In this document: piece by piece, positions 27,345-35,284 of the stretch
Numbering within the stretch: the stretch's first letter is position 1
How the letters are laid out: each line of letters opens with the position of its first letter
Notes under the pieces: generated by a model
The model's database searches: none
Told to the model about the DNA's origin: nothing
Seen by the model: only the letters and a program-made list of their open reading frames with translations
Origin: Paracoccus sp. MA
GTDB lineage: Bacteria > Pseudomonadota > Alphaproteobacteria > Rhodobacterales > Rhodobacteraceae
Length of the DNA: 64,000 nucleotides
Assembly: GCF_020990385.1 (NCBI RefSeq)
Contig: NZ_CP087599.1
Span: forward strand, 124,001-188,000
Direction of reading: 5' to 3'
Translations under genes and position numbers: made by a program

Positions 27345-27981
27345 CGCGAAGCTTTCCATGATCGGCAGCCGGGCGGTGCTGTTCCAGCCCTCCTGCCCCT
27401 TCGACCTTGCCAACCAGCAGCGTATCTGGGCAGTCGCCGACGAGGCCGCCACCTGGAAGGGCGTGCGCGAAGCCGTGCCCGGCATGACCAATGTCACCCT
27501 GCTTCTGGACCATGTCCCGACCGAACTCGACCGGATCGAGAAGGACCTGACCGCGCTGTGGGAAAGCGGCATCCGCAAGCAGGTCGAGGGCCGGCTTCTG
27601 GCCATCGACATGGCCTATGACGGCCCGCATCTGGCCGAGGTGGCCGAGATGACCGGCCTGCCGGTGGACAAGGTGGTGCGCCTGCATGCCGCGCCGGAAT
27701 ACACGGTCTATGCGGTCGGCAGCCATGCCGGCTATTGCTATCTGGGCGGCCTGGATCCCCGGCTGGAAACGCCGCGCCGCAAAGTGCCGCTGCCCCGGCT
27801 GCCGGGCGGGTCGCTGTCGCTGGCGGGGTTGCAGACCGGGGTCTCGGCCTCGGCGGGCCCCAGCGGCTGGAACACCATCGGCAGCACCGGCCTGTCCTTC
27901 TTCGACCCCGGCCGCAGCCCCGCCGCGCTGCTGCGGCCCGGCGACCGGATCCGCTTCAACCCCGCCGAGGTCAAGGCATGA
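27337..27981 (+). CDS. pxpB: PxpB/KipI-like carboxyltransferase-domain protein
   Basis: A 214-residue protein of the KipI/PxpB family, which with PxpC makes a cyclophilin-like module used in ATP-dependent 5-oxoprolinase and in the carboxyltransferase half of urea carboxylase-type enzymes. YCYLGGLDPRLETPRRKVPLP is the family core. The usual PGGW-GRT end is changed to GPSGWNTIGST, so one conserved Arg is Ser here. Its placement between biotin carboxylase and PxpC suggests a biotin-dependent role. Confidence 0.82.
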   Translation: MPDAKLSMIGSRAVLFQPSCPFDLANQQRIWAVADEAATWKGVREAVPGMTNVTLLLDHVPTELDRIEKDLTALWESGIRKQVEGRLLAIDMAYDGPHLAEVAEMTGLPVDKVVRLHAAPEYTVYAVGSHAGYCYLGGLDPRLETPRRKVPLPRLPGGSLSLAGLQTGVSASAGPSGWNTIGSTGLSFFDPGRSPAALLRPGDRIRFNPAEVKA

Positions 27982-28952
27982 TCGAGGTTCTTTTCATTCC
28001 GCCGGGCGCGACGGTGCAGGACCTGGGACGCGACGGCTACTGGTCGCAGGGCCTTGGCCGCGCCGGGGTCATGGACGCCCTGTCGCATGGCATCGCCAAC
28101 ATGCTGCTGGGCAATGGCGAGGATGCCGCGACGCTGGAAATCCCGCTGACCCCGGCACGGTTCCGGTTCCGGCAGGCCGGCGCCTTTGCGCTGGCGGGCG
28201 CGGCCTGCGGCGCGACGCTGGCCGGCCGCCCCCTGCCCCGGGTCTGGGCGGGCATGGCGGACGAGGGCGAGGTGCTGGAGCTTGGCCCGATGGCCTCGGG
28301 CGCCCGCACCTATCTGGCCCTGCCCGGCGGGATCGACGTGCCGGCGGTGCTGGGCTCGCGCAGCACGCAGCTGCGCGAAGGCTTCGGCGGGCTGGAAGGC
28401 CGCGTCCTTGCCGCCGGCGACCTGCTGCGCGCCGCGGCGGATGCCGCGCCGCTGCCGCTTGCGGGGTTCAGCCTGACCATGCCCGCGCTGCGTGCCCCGG
28501 GGGTCGCAGAGATCGAATTGCGCGCCCTGCCCTCGGCCGAATACGAGGATTTCGCCCCGGCCTCGCGCGAGGCGTTCTGGACCACGCCCTACGCGGTCAG
28601 CCAGCAAAGCAACCGCCAGGGCTATCGGCTGGAGGGCGAGCCGCTGGCCTATGCCGCGTCGGGCGAATTGCGCTCGCACGGGATCGCGCCGGGGATCGTT
28701 CAGGTGCCGGGCGGCGGGCAGCCGATCATCCAGCTGGCCGATTCCGCGACCATGGGCGGCTATCCCAAGATCGCGGCGGTCATCGAGCCCGACCTGTGGC
28801 GCATCGCGCAGGCCCGGCCGGGCGACCGCCTGCGCTTTCGCCGGGTGACGCTGGCCGAGGCGGCCGAGGCCGAAAGGGCGCAGCAGGAAAACCTGGCCGG
28901 ACTCCGCGCCGAGCTGGAAGCGTTCCGCGTCCGGCAGGGGAGATGGCAGTGA
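27978..28952 (+). CDS. pxpC: PxpC/KipA-like protein, biotin-dependent carboxyltransferase family
   Basis: A 324-residue KipA/PxpC (AHS2) protein. It opens PPGATVQDLGRDGYWSQGLGRAG with the conserved QDxGR, has LPGGIDVPAVLGSRST, SQQSNRQGYRLEG and the region IAPGIVQVPGGGQPIIQLAD. ATGA overlaps the pxpB stop. In urea carboxylase the homologous AHS1/AHS2 domains transfer carboxyl groups, and free-standing PxpBC activate 5-oxoproline; here both roles are possible because carboxylase genes are linked. Confidence 0.87.
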   Translation: MIEVLFIPPGATVQDLGRDGYWSQGLGRAGVMDALSHGIANMLLGNGEDAATLEIPLTPARFRFRQAGAFALAGAACGATLAGRPLPRVWAGMADEGEVLELGPMASGARTYLALPGGIDVPAVLGSRSTQLREGFGGLEGRVLAAGDLLRAAADAAPLPLAGFSLTMPALRAPGVAEIELRALPSAEYEDFAPASREAFWTTPYAVSQQSNRQGYRLEGEPLAYAASGELRSHGIAPGIVQVPGGGQPIIQLADSATMGGYPKIAAVIEPDLWRIAQARPGDRLRFRRVTLAEAAEAERAQQENLAGLRAELEAFRVRQGRWQ

Positions 28953-29350
28953 TGTTCGACAAGCAAGACCTTACCCGGCTTCTGGACGCGATGCGCGCGC
29001 ATGGCGTCGGCACGCTGGAGATCGAGGGCGGGGACATGTTCCTGCGCCTGGTCCTGCCAGCCGGACCCGCACCGGCCGCCGCGGCCCAGGCGCAACCCGC
29101 GACGGCGACCGCCGCCGCGCGCAGCCCCGACATCGGCCGCTTCCTGCCGCGCGGCAGCGACGACGGCCTGCCCGTCCTTGCGCCCGGCGACGCCGTCCGC
29201 ACCGGCGAGCTTCTGGGCTATGTCGCGCAAGGCGCCGTCCGCGCCGCCCTCACCGCCCCGGCGGATGGCACCATCGCGTCGCAGATCCCGGAACCCGGCA
29301 CCCTGTTCGGCCACGGCGACACCGTCCTGACACTGGAGACCAAGCCATGA
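28952..29350 (+). CDS. Carrier-like protein without a biotinylation lysine
   Basis: A 132-residue protein laid out like the carrier at 25561: N-terminal helices (QDLTRLLDAMRAHGVGTLEIEGG), an Ala/Pro linker and a C-terminal hammerhead-like domain (LAPGDAVRTGELLGY, TAPADGTIASQIPEPGTLFGHGDTV). Where EAMKM should be it reads AQGAV, and the only lysines are K4 and K131, so biotin or lipoate cannot be attached. ATG overlaps the pxpC stop, spaced well from GGGGAG. It may be a structural partner of the active carrier or of PxpBC. Confidence 0.75.
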   Translation: MFDKQDLTRLLDAMRAHGVGTLEIEGGDMFLRLVLPAGPAPAAAAQAQPATATAAARSPDIGRFLPRGSDDGLPVLAPGDAVRTGELLGYVAQGAVRAALTAPADGTIASQIPEPGTLFGHGDTVLTLETKP

Positions 29351-30111
29351 TCATCGACATCAACTCGGACATGGGAGAGGGCTTCGGCCCCTATCGCATC
29401 GCCGATGACGAGGCGCTGATGACGCAGATCAGCTCGGCCAACGTGGCCTGCGGCTATCACGCCGGCGATCCGGTCATCATGGACCGCACCATCCGGCTGG
29501 CTAGGGAGCATGGCGTCGATCTGGGCGCGCATGTCAGCTTTCCCGACCGCATGGGTTTCGGACGCCGCCGGATGGACATGGACCTGCCCGAGCTGGAATG
29601 CCATGTGCTTTATCAGCTGGGCGCGCTGGCCGGGCTGGCGGGCCGCGCCGGGCATCGCATCACCCACATGAATCCGCATGGCGCGCTTGGCAATCTCGCC
29701 AGCTCCGATCCCGCCATCGCGGCGGCGGTGGCGCGCGCGACCATGGCCTTCGACCCCGAGATCGCCTTCCTGGTCCTGCCGGGCAGCGCCCTGGAAAAGG
29801 CCGCGCTGGAGATGGGCGGCAACGTCGTCCGCCTGTTCCTGGCCGACCGCGGCTATCTGGCCAACGGCCAGCTTGCCCCCCGCAGCCAGCCGGGGGCGGT
29901 CATCCACGACGCCGAGCAGGTCGTGGCCCGCGTCATGCGGGTCATCCGCGACCGGCAGGTCGACACGGTGGACGGCCAGATCATCCCGATGCCGGTGCAG
30001 TCCATCCTGGTCCATTCCGACACCGCGGGCGCGGTCGAACTGGCGCGGCGGCTGCGCGAAGGCATCACGGCGGGCGGCGCGACCATCGCGCCGCTGACCC
30101 GCCACATCTGA
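29347..30111 (+). CDS. pxpA: PxpA, LamB/YcsF family 5-oxoprolinase subunit A
   Basis: A 254-residue LamB/YcsF protein. DINSDMGEGFGPYRI, ISSANVACGYHAGDP and GAHVSFPDRMGFGRR are the conserved blocks; the usual KPHGALYN appears as NPHGALGN. With PxpB and PxpC it makes ATP-dependent 5-oxoprolinase (5-oxoproline to glutamate); the catalytic ring-opening site is in PxpA. ATGA overlap with the carrier-like gene. Given the added carboxylase genes, a different lactam or urea-like ring substrate is possible. Confidence 0.87.
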   Translation: MIIDINSDMGEGFGPYRIADDEALMTQISSANVACGYHAGDPVIMDRTIRLAREHGVDLGAHVSFPDRMGFGRRRMDMDLPELECHVLYQLGALAGLAGRAGHRITHMNPHGALGNLASSDPAIAAAVARATMAFDPEIAFLVLPGSALEKAALEMGGNVVRLFLADRGYLANGQLAPRSQPGAVIHDAEQVVARVMRVIRDRQVDTVDGQIIPMPVQSILVHSDTAGAVELARRLREGITAGGATIAPLTRHI

Positions 30112-30145
30112 CCCCCGGGCATTCATTAAGAAGAAAGACAGAACC

Positions 30146-30919
30146 ATGGCATTTTCGGATTACAAGACGGCATTGGTGACGGGCGCCTCGGGCGGAATGG
30201 GCTGGGCGATCGCCGAGCGGCTGCGCGCCAAGGGGCTGACCGTCCACGCCCTGGCCCGCAACGCCGAAAAGCTGCAGGAACTGGCGGATCGATGCGGCGT
30301 CATCCCGCATGCGGTGGACGTTTCCGACACCGAGGCCGTGACCGCGCTGGTCAAGGATCTGGAAATCGACGTGCTGGTGAACAATGCCGGCGTGTCGCGG
30401 CCGGGCAGCATCCTTACCTCCAGCGCCTTCGACATCGACGAGCAGATCGACGTCAACCTGCGCGCCGCCCTGCATCTGGCCCGGCTGCTGCTGCCCGGCA
30501 TGATGGAACGCGACCGCGGCCATATCGTCAACATCACCTCGATGGCCGGGCATTACGAGTTCGGCGGCCATATCGCCTATCACGCCACCAAGGCGGCGAT
30601 GCATACCGTCTCGCGCCAGTTGCGGGTCGATGCCTTCGGCCGCCGCGTCCGGGTGACCGAGATCAGCCCCGGCCGGGTCGAGACCGACATCTTCGCCAAG
30701 GTCGAGAAGATCGACCCCGCCGAGGCGAAACGCAAATATTACGAAGGCTTCGAGATGCCGCAGGTCTCGGACATCGCCGATGCCGTGGAATATGCGGTCG
30801 GGACGCCGCAATATGTCAACATCAACCTGATCGAGCTGCTGCCGACGCTGCAGGTCCCCGGCGGCCTGCGCACCGCAAAGCGCGTGGGCGACGACGTGAT
30901 CCTGACCGGCAACAAGTAA
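30146..30919 (+). CDS. Short-chain dehydrogenase, YdfG-like
   Basis: A 257-residue SDR. TGASGGMG, NNAGVS, NITSMAGHY and YHATKAAMH give the cofactor loop and Ser-Tyr-Lys triad; ISPGRVETDIF follows. It is closest in pattern to NADP-dependent 3-hydroxy acid dehydrogenases. AAGAAAGA stands upstream of the ATG. It lies 34 bp after pxpA and before an aminotransferase, so it probably belongs to the same operon, oxidising a hydroxy acid to a keto acid that the aminotransferase can use. Confidence 0.85.
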   Translation: MAFSDYKTALVTGASGGMGWAIAERLRAKGLTVHALARNAEKLQELADRCGVIPHAVDVSDTEAVTALVKDLEIDVLVNNAGVSRPGSILTSSAFDIDEQIDVNLRAALHLARLLLPGMMERDRGHIVNITSMAGHYEFGGHIAYHATKAAMHTVSRQLRVDAFGRRVRVTEISPGRVETDIFAKVEKIDPAEAKRKYYEGFEMPQVSDIADAVEYAVGTPQYVNINLIELLPTLQVPGGLRTAKRVGDDVILTGNK

Positions 30920-30955
30920 CGCGCCGCCCCGCCGGCATCCGAACAATCCGCACCG

Positions 30956-32176
30956 ATGGAGTTTGCCTTGAGCAACATCAAACTGGCCTCGCGCGTCACC
31001 AGCATCCGCGTCTCGCCCAGCACCGCCGCCGCGCAGAAGGTCCGCGACCTGCAGGCCGAGGGACGCAGGATCCTCAACCTCACCGTGGGCGAGCCCGATT
31101 TCGACACGCCCGACCACATCAAGGCCGCCGCCATCCGGGCGATGGAAGGGGGCGAGACGAAATACACCTCGGTCAACGGCACGGTCGCGCTGCGCAAGGC
31201 CATCCAGCACGACTTCGCGACGCGGCTGGGCATCGACTGCGAACTGAACGAGATCTGCGTCGGCGGCGGCGCCAAGCAGGTGCTGTTCGTGGCGCTGATG
31301 GCCACCGTCGAGCCCGGGGACGAGGTCATCGTCCCGGCGCCCTATTGGGTGTCCTATCCCGACATGGTCATCGCCAATGGCGGCACCCCGGTCGTCGTTC
31401 CCTGCGGCGAGGAGGTCGGCTTCAAGCTGACCCCCGAGGTGCTGGAGGCCGCGATCACCGCCAACACCCGCTGGGTGATCCTGAACTCGCCCTCGAACCC
31501 CACCGGCGCCGCCTACAGCGCCGACGAGTTGCGGGCGCTGGGGCAGGTGCTGCTGCGCCATCCGCATGTGATGGTGCTCTGCGACGAGATCTACGACCGG
31601 ATCTGGTTCGCCGATTTCGAACCCTGCAGCATCCTGACCGTCCTGCCCGAACTGAAGCCGCAGGCCCTGGTCGTAAACGGCGTCTCCAAGTCCTACGCCA
31701 TGACCGGCTGGCGGATCGGCTACGGCGTCGGGCCGGTGGCGCTGATCGATGCGATCAACAAGCTGCAGTCGCAGATGTCGTCCTGCCCCTCCTCGATCAG
31801 CCAGGCAGCCGCCGCCGCGGCCCTGACCTCGGACCAGCATTCGGTCGAGGAGGCCGTGGCGGTCTATCGCCAGCGGCGCGACCGCGCCCACGCGCTGATC
31901 AATGCCATCCCCGGCCTTTCCTGCCGCCTGCCGGACGGCGCCTTCTACCTCTATCCCAGCTGCGCGGGGCTGATCGGCAAGAAGACGCCGGACGGCAGGA
32001 CGATCAGGAACGACCTGGATTTCAGCCTGTATCTTCTGGAAGCGGCAGGCGTCGCCTCGGTCCATGGCGGCGCATATGGGCTCGAACCCTATTTCCGCAT
32101 CTCGACCGCGACCTCGATGGAGGTCATCGAAGAGGCCTGTGCCGCCATCGCCCGGGCCTGCGAAGCCCTGACCTGA
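30956..32176 (+). CDS. PLP-dependent aminotransferase, AspC class I
   Basis: A class I aminotransferase of about 400 residues. LNLTVGEPDFDTPDHI, TKYTSVNGTVALRKA, NSPSNPTGAAYS, the CDEIYDRIWF Asp-Tyr pair, VNGVSKSYAMTGWRIGY (PLP lysine in SKSYAM) and the carboxylate-binding Arg in YFRISTAT are all present. The ATG at 30956 is used, though TTG at 30968 has GGAG six bases upstream and may be the true start. Substrate likely aspartate or an aromatic/glutamate-like amino acid; last gene of the pxp operon. Confidence 0.9.
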   Translation: MEFALSNIKLASRVTSIRVSPSTAAAQKVRDLQAEGRRILNLTVGEPDFDTPDHIKAAAIRAMEGGETKYTSVNGTVALRKAIQHDFATRLGIDCELNEICVGGGAKQVLFVALMATVEPGDEVIVPAPYWVSYPDMVIANGGTPVVVPCGEEVGFKLTPEVLEAAITANTRWVILNSPSNPTGAAYSADELRALGQVLLRHPHVMVLCDEIYDRIWFADFEPCSILTVLPELKPQALVVNGVSKSYAMTGWRIGYGVGPVALIDAINKLQSQMSSCPSSISQAAAAAALTSDQHSVEEAVAVYRQRRDRAHALINAIPGLSCRLPDGAFYLYPSCAGLIGKKTPDGRTIRNDLDFSLYLLEAAGVASVHGGAYGLEPYFRISTATSMEVIEEACAAIARACEALT

Positions 32177-32445
32177 GCGGCGGAAGGCAGCGGCCGGGCG
32201 CTTTCGGCGCCGGGAGCCATGGCCCGGCCCGCCGCCCCGTCCTGGACCCGCAAGCGCCGGAAGCCGGCCGGCCTGCGCTTTCAGCCTGCGGCCGGTGCGG
32301 GCGGGGCTTCGGCATGACACGCCATTCCGCGCCCGGCCCGGGATTTCCTCCGATCCCTTGAAATTGTCTCATCGTCGCGGTGCCTGCACATCGCCGCGCC
32401 CACGCGGCAGGATCGGGCAAAGCGGACAGGAAGAGGAATCCGACG

Positions 32446-32634
32446 ATGAAAGGCGATGACAAGCGCGGCGAGGCGCTCCGGGCATTCTTGATGGACTTGC
32501 TTCTGAGTTCGCCGCTGCTGCGGCCCGGACGCGAGCACGAGACGGCCCGGTCCTATCAGGACAAGGCCGCCGATTCTCATCCCGAGGTGGCGAGCGTGCT
32601 TCGCGAGGCCGCCAATCGCCTCCTTCACGGCTGA
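32446..32634 (+). CDS. Small hypothetical protein
   Basis: A 62-residue reading frame starting MKGDDKRGEALRAFLMDLLL, with GAGG 9 bp upstream of the ATG. It predicts a mostly helical, charged protein with one amphipathic helix and no family I recognise. It stands alone between the convergent aminotransferase and LysR genes; nothing else is seen in 32177-32445 or 32635-32855. Real expression is uncertain. Confidence 0.4.
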   Translation: MKGDDKRGEALRAFLMDLLLSSPLLRPGREHETARSYQDKAADSHPEVASVLREAANRLLHG

Positions 32635-32855
32635 TCCCCCCGGATCGCCCAATCCGAGGGCGCATCGACGCCCGCAGCCAACCTGCCCAAGGCAGCGGAT
32701 CGAGATCCGGGCTATCGGCGCGGCTCAATGACGAGCGCGCCCATTCCGGCCGCCCGGTCAAGGCTCATCCGGCTACGGGATGGCGCAAGCGGGGCCGTTC
32801 ACCGGCCGCCGGACGGATGACCCGACCCGGCCGCCCTGCCCGCCCCGCCGCGCCT

Positions 32856-33782
32856 TCAGGGCGCGGGCGCGTCCCAGCTTTCCCGCGCCACGGCAACCGC
32901 CAGCTCGCGGCGGAACCGGCCGATGGCATATTCGGCAAAGCTTGACAGCTGCCGGTCCTTTTTCGTCACCACCCAGGCGGTGATGCCGGCGCTTTCGGCC
33001 AGCGGGCGGCGCACCACCCCGGGCATATAGACCTCGGCCACCGAGAATTCATCGATGATCGCCACCCCCAGCCGGTGGCGCACCAGGCTGACCACGGTCT
33101 GCGCGAAGCGGCCGCGCATGGAATAGCGCGGCTCGATCCCCGCGTCGCGGAACGGCTGGGCCAGGATCTCGCCATAGGGATCGGCGGGATCGACGCCGAC
33201 AAAGGGCTCGCGCGCCAGATCATGCACCGAGATCGCCGGCTTTTCCGCCAGCGGATGCCCCTCGGGGACGATGGCGACCAGCCGGCCATGCGCCAGCGGC
33301 GCGCTCGACAGCGCCGAATTGTCGATGGCCGAGCTCATCAGCACGAATTCGCCGCGTTCCAGCAGCAGGTAGTCCGAGGTCTCCTCGATCTTCAGGATGT
33401 TCAGGTCGATGAACAGGTCGGGAAAGCGCGTGCGGATGCCGCGGATCGCCCGCGCCGCGATGAATTGCGCGATCGAGGGCGCCGAGGCGAAGGACAGCCG
33501 CACGTCCTCGCCCTTGCGCAATGATGCGACGGCGGTGTTCAGGTTCTCCATCTGGCGGTGGACCTGATGCACCATCTCGAAGATCGCCGCCGCCTCGGTC
33601 GAGGGCACGAACAGCCCCGCCTTGCGCTCGAACAGCCGGATGCCCAGCGATTCCTCGGTATGCTTGACCAGCCGGGAAATGCCGGGGGCCGAGACGTTCA
33701 ACAGCTTGGCCGCGCCCTGGATGGTGCCGGCCATCATCACGGCGCGGATCACCTCGACCTGGCGGAGAGTCAGTTCCTTCAT
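32856..33782 (-). CDS. LysR family transcriptional regulator
   Basis: A 308-residue LysR regulator. HTH: RQVEVIRAVMMAGTIQGAAKLLNVSAPGISRLVKHTEESLG. The effector domain carries SFASAPSIAQFIAARAIRGIR and a recognisable VAIVPEGHPLAEKP. It has the sequence style of regulators of amino-acid or opine catabolism. No divergent target gene lies beside it; neighbours are the leftward TIM-barrel operon end upstream and the rightward pxp operon end downstream. It may control the pxp operon, but no box was confirmed. Confidence 0.85.
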   Translation of the reverse strand: MKELTLRQVEVIRAVMMAGTIQGAAKLLNVSAPGISRLVKHTEESLGIRLFERKAGLFVPSTEAAAIFEMVHQVHRQMENLNTAVASLRKGEDVRLSFASAPSIAQFIAARAIRGIRTRFPDLFIDLNILKIEETSDYLLLERGEFVLMSSAIDNSALSSAPLAHGRLVAIVPEGHPLAEKPAISVHDLAREPFVGVDPADPYGEILAQPFRDAGIEPRYSMRGRFAQTVVSLVRHRLGVAIIDEFSVAEVYMPGVVRRPLAESAGITAWVVTKKDRQLSSFAEYAIGRFRRELAVAVARESWDAPAP

Positions 33783-33843
33783 GCGCCGATCCTAGCCGGG
33801 AACGCGGCGGATTTCTTGCGGAAATTCGCCGCGCCGATGCGGT

Positions 33844-34668
33844 TCAGGCCCGGCCCGCCGCACGCAGGATCGCCATGGTCGCGGCATGGGCCATGGCGGC
33901 GCGGCCAAGCGCATCGACCTTGGCGGCCAAGGCGCGATGCGGCACCTCGACGCTGACGGTGACGCCCTCCGGGATCGCCCGCGCCAGACCGATCAGGTCG
34001 ATGCCGCCCTGCCCCGGAAACAGCCGCTCGCCCCGCGCCACCCGGATCAGGCCCTCGTTGCTGGGGTCATAGGGCACGGCGCCGTCGCAGAACTGCACAT
34101 AGTTCACCCGATGGCGCGGCAGCGCCGCGATCTGCGCCGGCGTGGTGGCCGAGCGGTCGTAATGCAGCGCATCGACCAGCACGCCGCCGTTCGGCCGGCC
34201 GGCCGCCTCGACGATCCGCAACGCGGCGGTCAGGTCGGGCACGGCGGTCCAGGGCATGAATTCCAGGTCCGCCGTCAGCCCGTGCAGCGCGGCCAGCGCG
34301 CAGAAGCGCGCGAAGCTGTCGGTCAGCCGGCCAAGGTCCGCGTCATCGCCGGCGACAAGCACGTGGCGCGCCTCCAGCGCCTCGCAGCGGGCGCAGAACC
34401 GGGCGAAAAGATCCCAGTCGTTTTCCGGCTTCAGGCGCACGATCTCGACATCGCCGACCCGGATGCCGGTATCGGCCAGCGCCGCGCGCACCTCGGCCAG
34501 CAGCCGGTCGTCGGTCAGCAGCGGATAGTCCGGCTCGGCCCCCGGCGCGGCGGGCAGGATGCGCAGCCCGACCATCTGGTAGCCGGTGGCGGCGGCGATG
34601 CGGACGGCCTCGGCGGGGCCGACCTCGAAAGTGGTCAGAAAGGCCAGCGAAAGCGGATGCGTCATCAC
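33844..34668 (-). CDS. Sugar phosphate isomerase/epimerase-like TIM barrel
   Basis: A 274-residue xylose-isomerase-like TIM barrel. Likely metal ligands are Glu in ADLEFMPW, Asp and His in VLVDALHYDRS, Asp in VQFCDGAV and Glu in VSVEVPHR. Members isomerise or dehydrate polyhydroxy acids and cyclic polyols (compare inosose and dehydroshikimate dehydratases). Start at 34668 (ATGATG) lies 4 bp after the NIPSNAP gene. It closes the leftward operon MocA-IclR-flavoprotein-NIPSNAP-TIM barrel, so a cyclic hydroxy acid is a plausible substrate. Confidence 0.8.
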   Translation of the reverse strand: MMTHPLSLAFLTTFEVGPAEAVRIAAATGYQMVGLRILPAAPGAEPDYPLLTDDRLLAEVRAALADTGIRVGDVEIVRLKPENDWDLFARFCARCEALEARHVLVAGDDADLGRLTDSFARFCALAALHGLTADLEFMPWTAVPDLTAALRIVEAAGRPNGGVLVDALHYDRSATTPAQIAALPRHRVNYVQFCDGAVPYDPSNEGLIRVARGERLFPGQGGIDLIGLARAIPEGVTVSVEVPHRALAAKVDALGRAAMAHAATMAILRAAGRA

Positions 34669-34672
34669 AGCC

Positions 34673-35284
34673 TCACTTGAGCGGGGAGAAGCCGAGCGGC
34701 AGCGCGATCTGGCTGGTCATGTCGGGCGACAGCCAGTCCGGCCCGCCCTTGGGCGGCCATTTGCCGTCCGCGACCGATTTCGCCCGCGCCTCGCTGCGCG
34801 CGGCCAGGCTTTCATAGGGCCAGATCTGGGTCAGGCGCGGTTCGCCGTCCAGCCCGTACATGGCGACGGTCAGCTTCGAATAGGCCTCGCGCTCCGGCAC
34901 CGCCGCGCGCCATTTCTCCATGGTGGGCAGGATGCCGTTCACCCTGGTCCTGTAGGTCCGGAACTCGTAGACCGGGCCGAAGCTGCCGGGCTGGACCGGC
35001 GGCAGGAAATCCAGCGCCCGATAGCTCTCCATCGACAACCGCACCAGCTCATCGGCGCAGCCGAAGGGGTTGTCCGAGCGCAGCGCGCGCTCGCGCTCCT
35101 CATGAAGCAGCGCGAGGCTGTCGAAGGCGCGCAGCACAAAGACCCGGTTCAGCGTGCCGATATCGGTGCCCCAGGCGCCGCACAGCCGGCCCTGCCCTTG
35201 CGCCGCCCAGGCCTCGATGCCCGGCGCGGCCTTGCCGGCGCCGAAGATCACCGTGTCGAGGGTGGCGAGTTCGTAATAGCTCAT
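34673..35284 (-). CDS. NIPSNAP family protein
   Basis: A 203-residue protein with two ferredoxin-like NIPSNAP repeats: SYYELATLDTVIFGAGK near the N-terminus and VYEFRTYRTRVNGI about residue 110, with LTQIWPYESLAARSEARAK following. The biochemical role of bacterial NIPSNAP proteins is not settled; they often sit in degradation operons. ATGA overlap with the flavoprotein stop indicates joint translation. A second single-domain NIPSNAP gene lies at 49378-49938 in the same island. Confidence 0.83.
   Translation of the reverse strand: MSYYELATLDTVIFGAGKAAPGIEAWAAQGQGRLCGAWGTDIGTLNRVFVLRAFDSLALLHEERERALRSDNPFGCADELVRLSMESYRALDFLPPVQPGSFGPVYEFRTYRTRVNGILPTMEKWRAAVPEREAYSKLTVAMYGLDGEPRLTQIWPYESLAARSEARAKSVADGKWPPKGGPDWLSPDMTSQIALPLGFSPLK

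Noticed and set aside
28952..29350. Functional second biotin carrier
   Set aside because: No lysine exists in the biotinyl position and only two lysines in the protein, so it cannot carry biotin.
30065..32320. Open frame of 751 codons on the minus strand
   Set aside because: It covers the SDR and aminotransferase genes, which show full catalytic motifs on the plus strand; its composition (Gln/Arg/Asp/His) is that of an antisense shadow.
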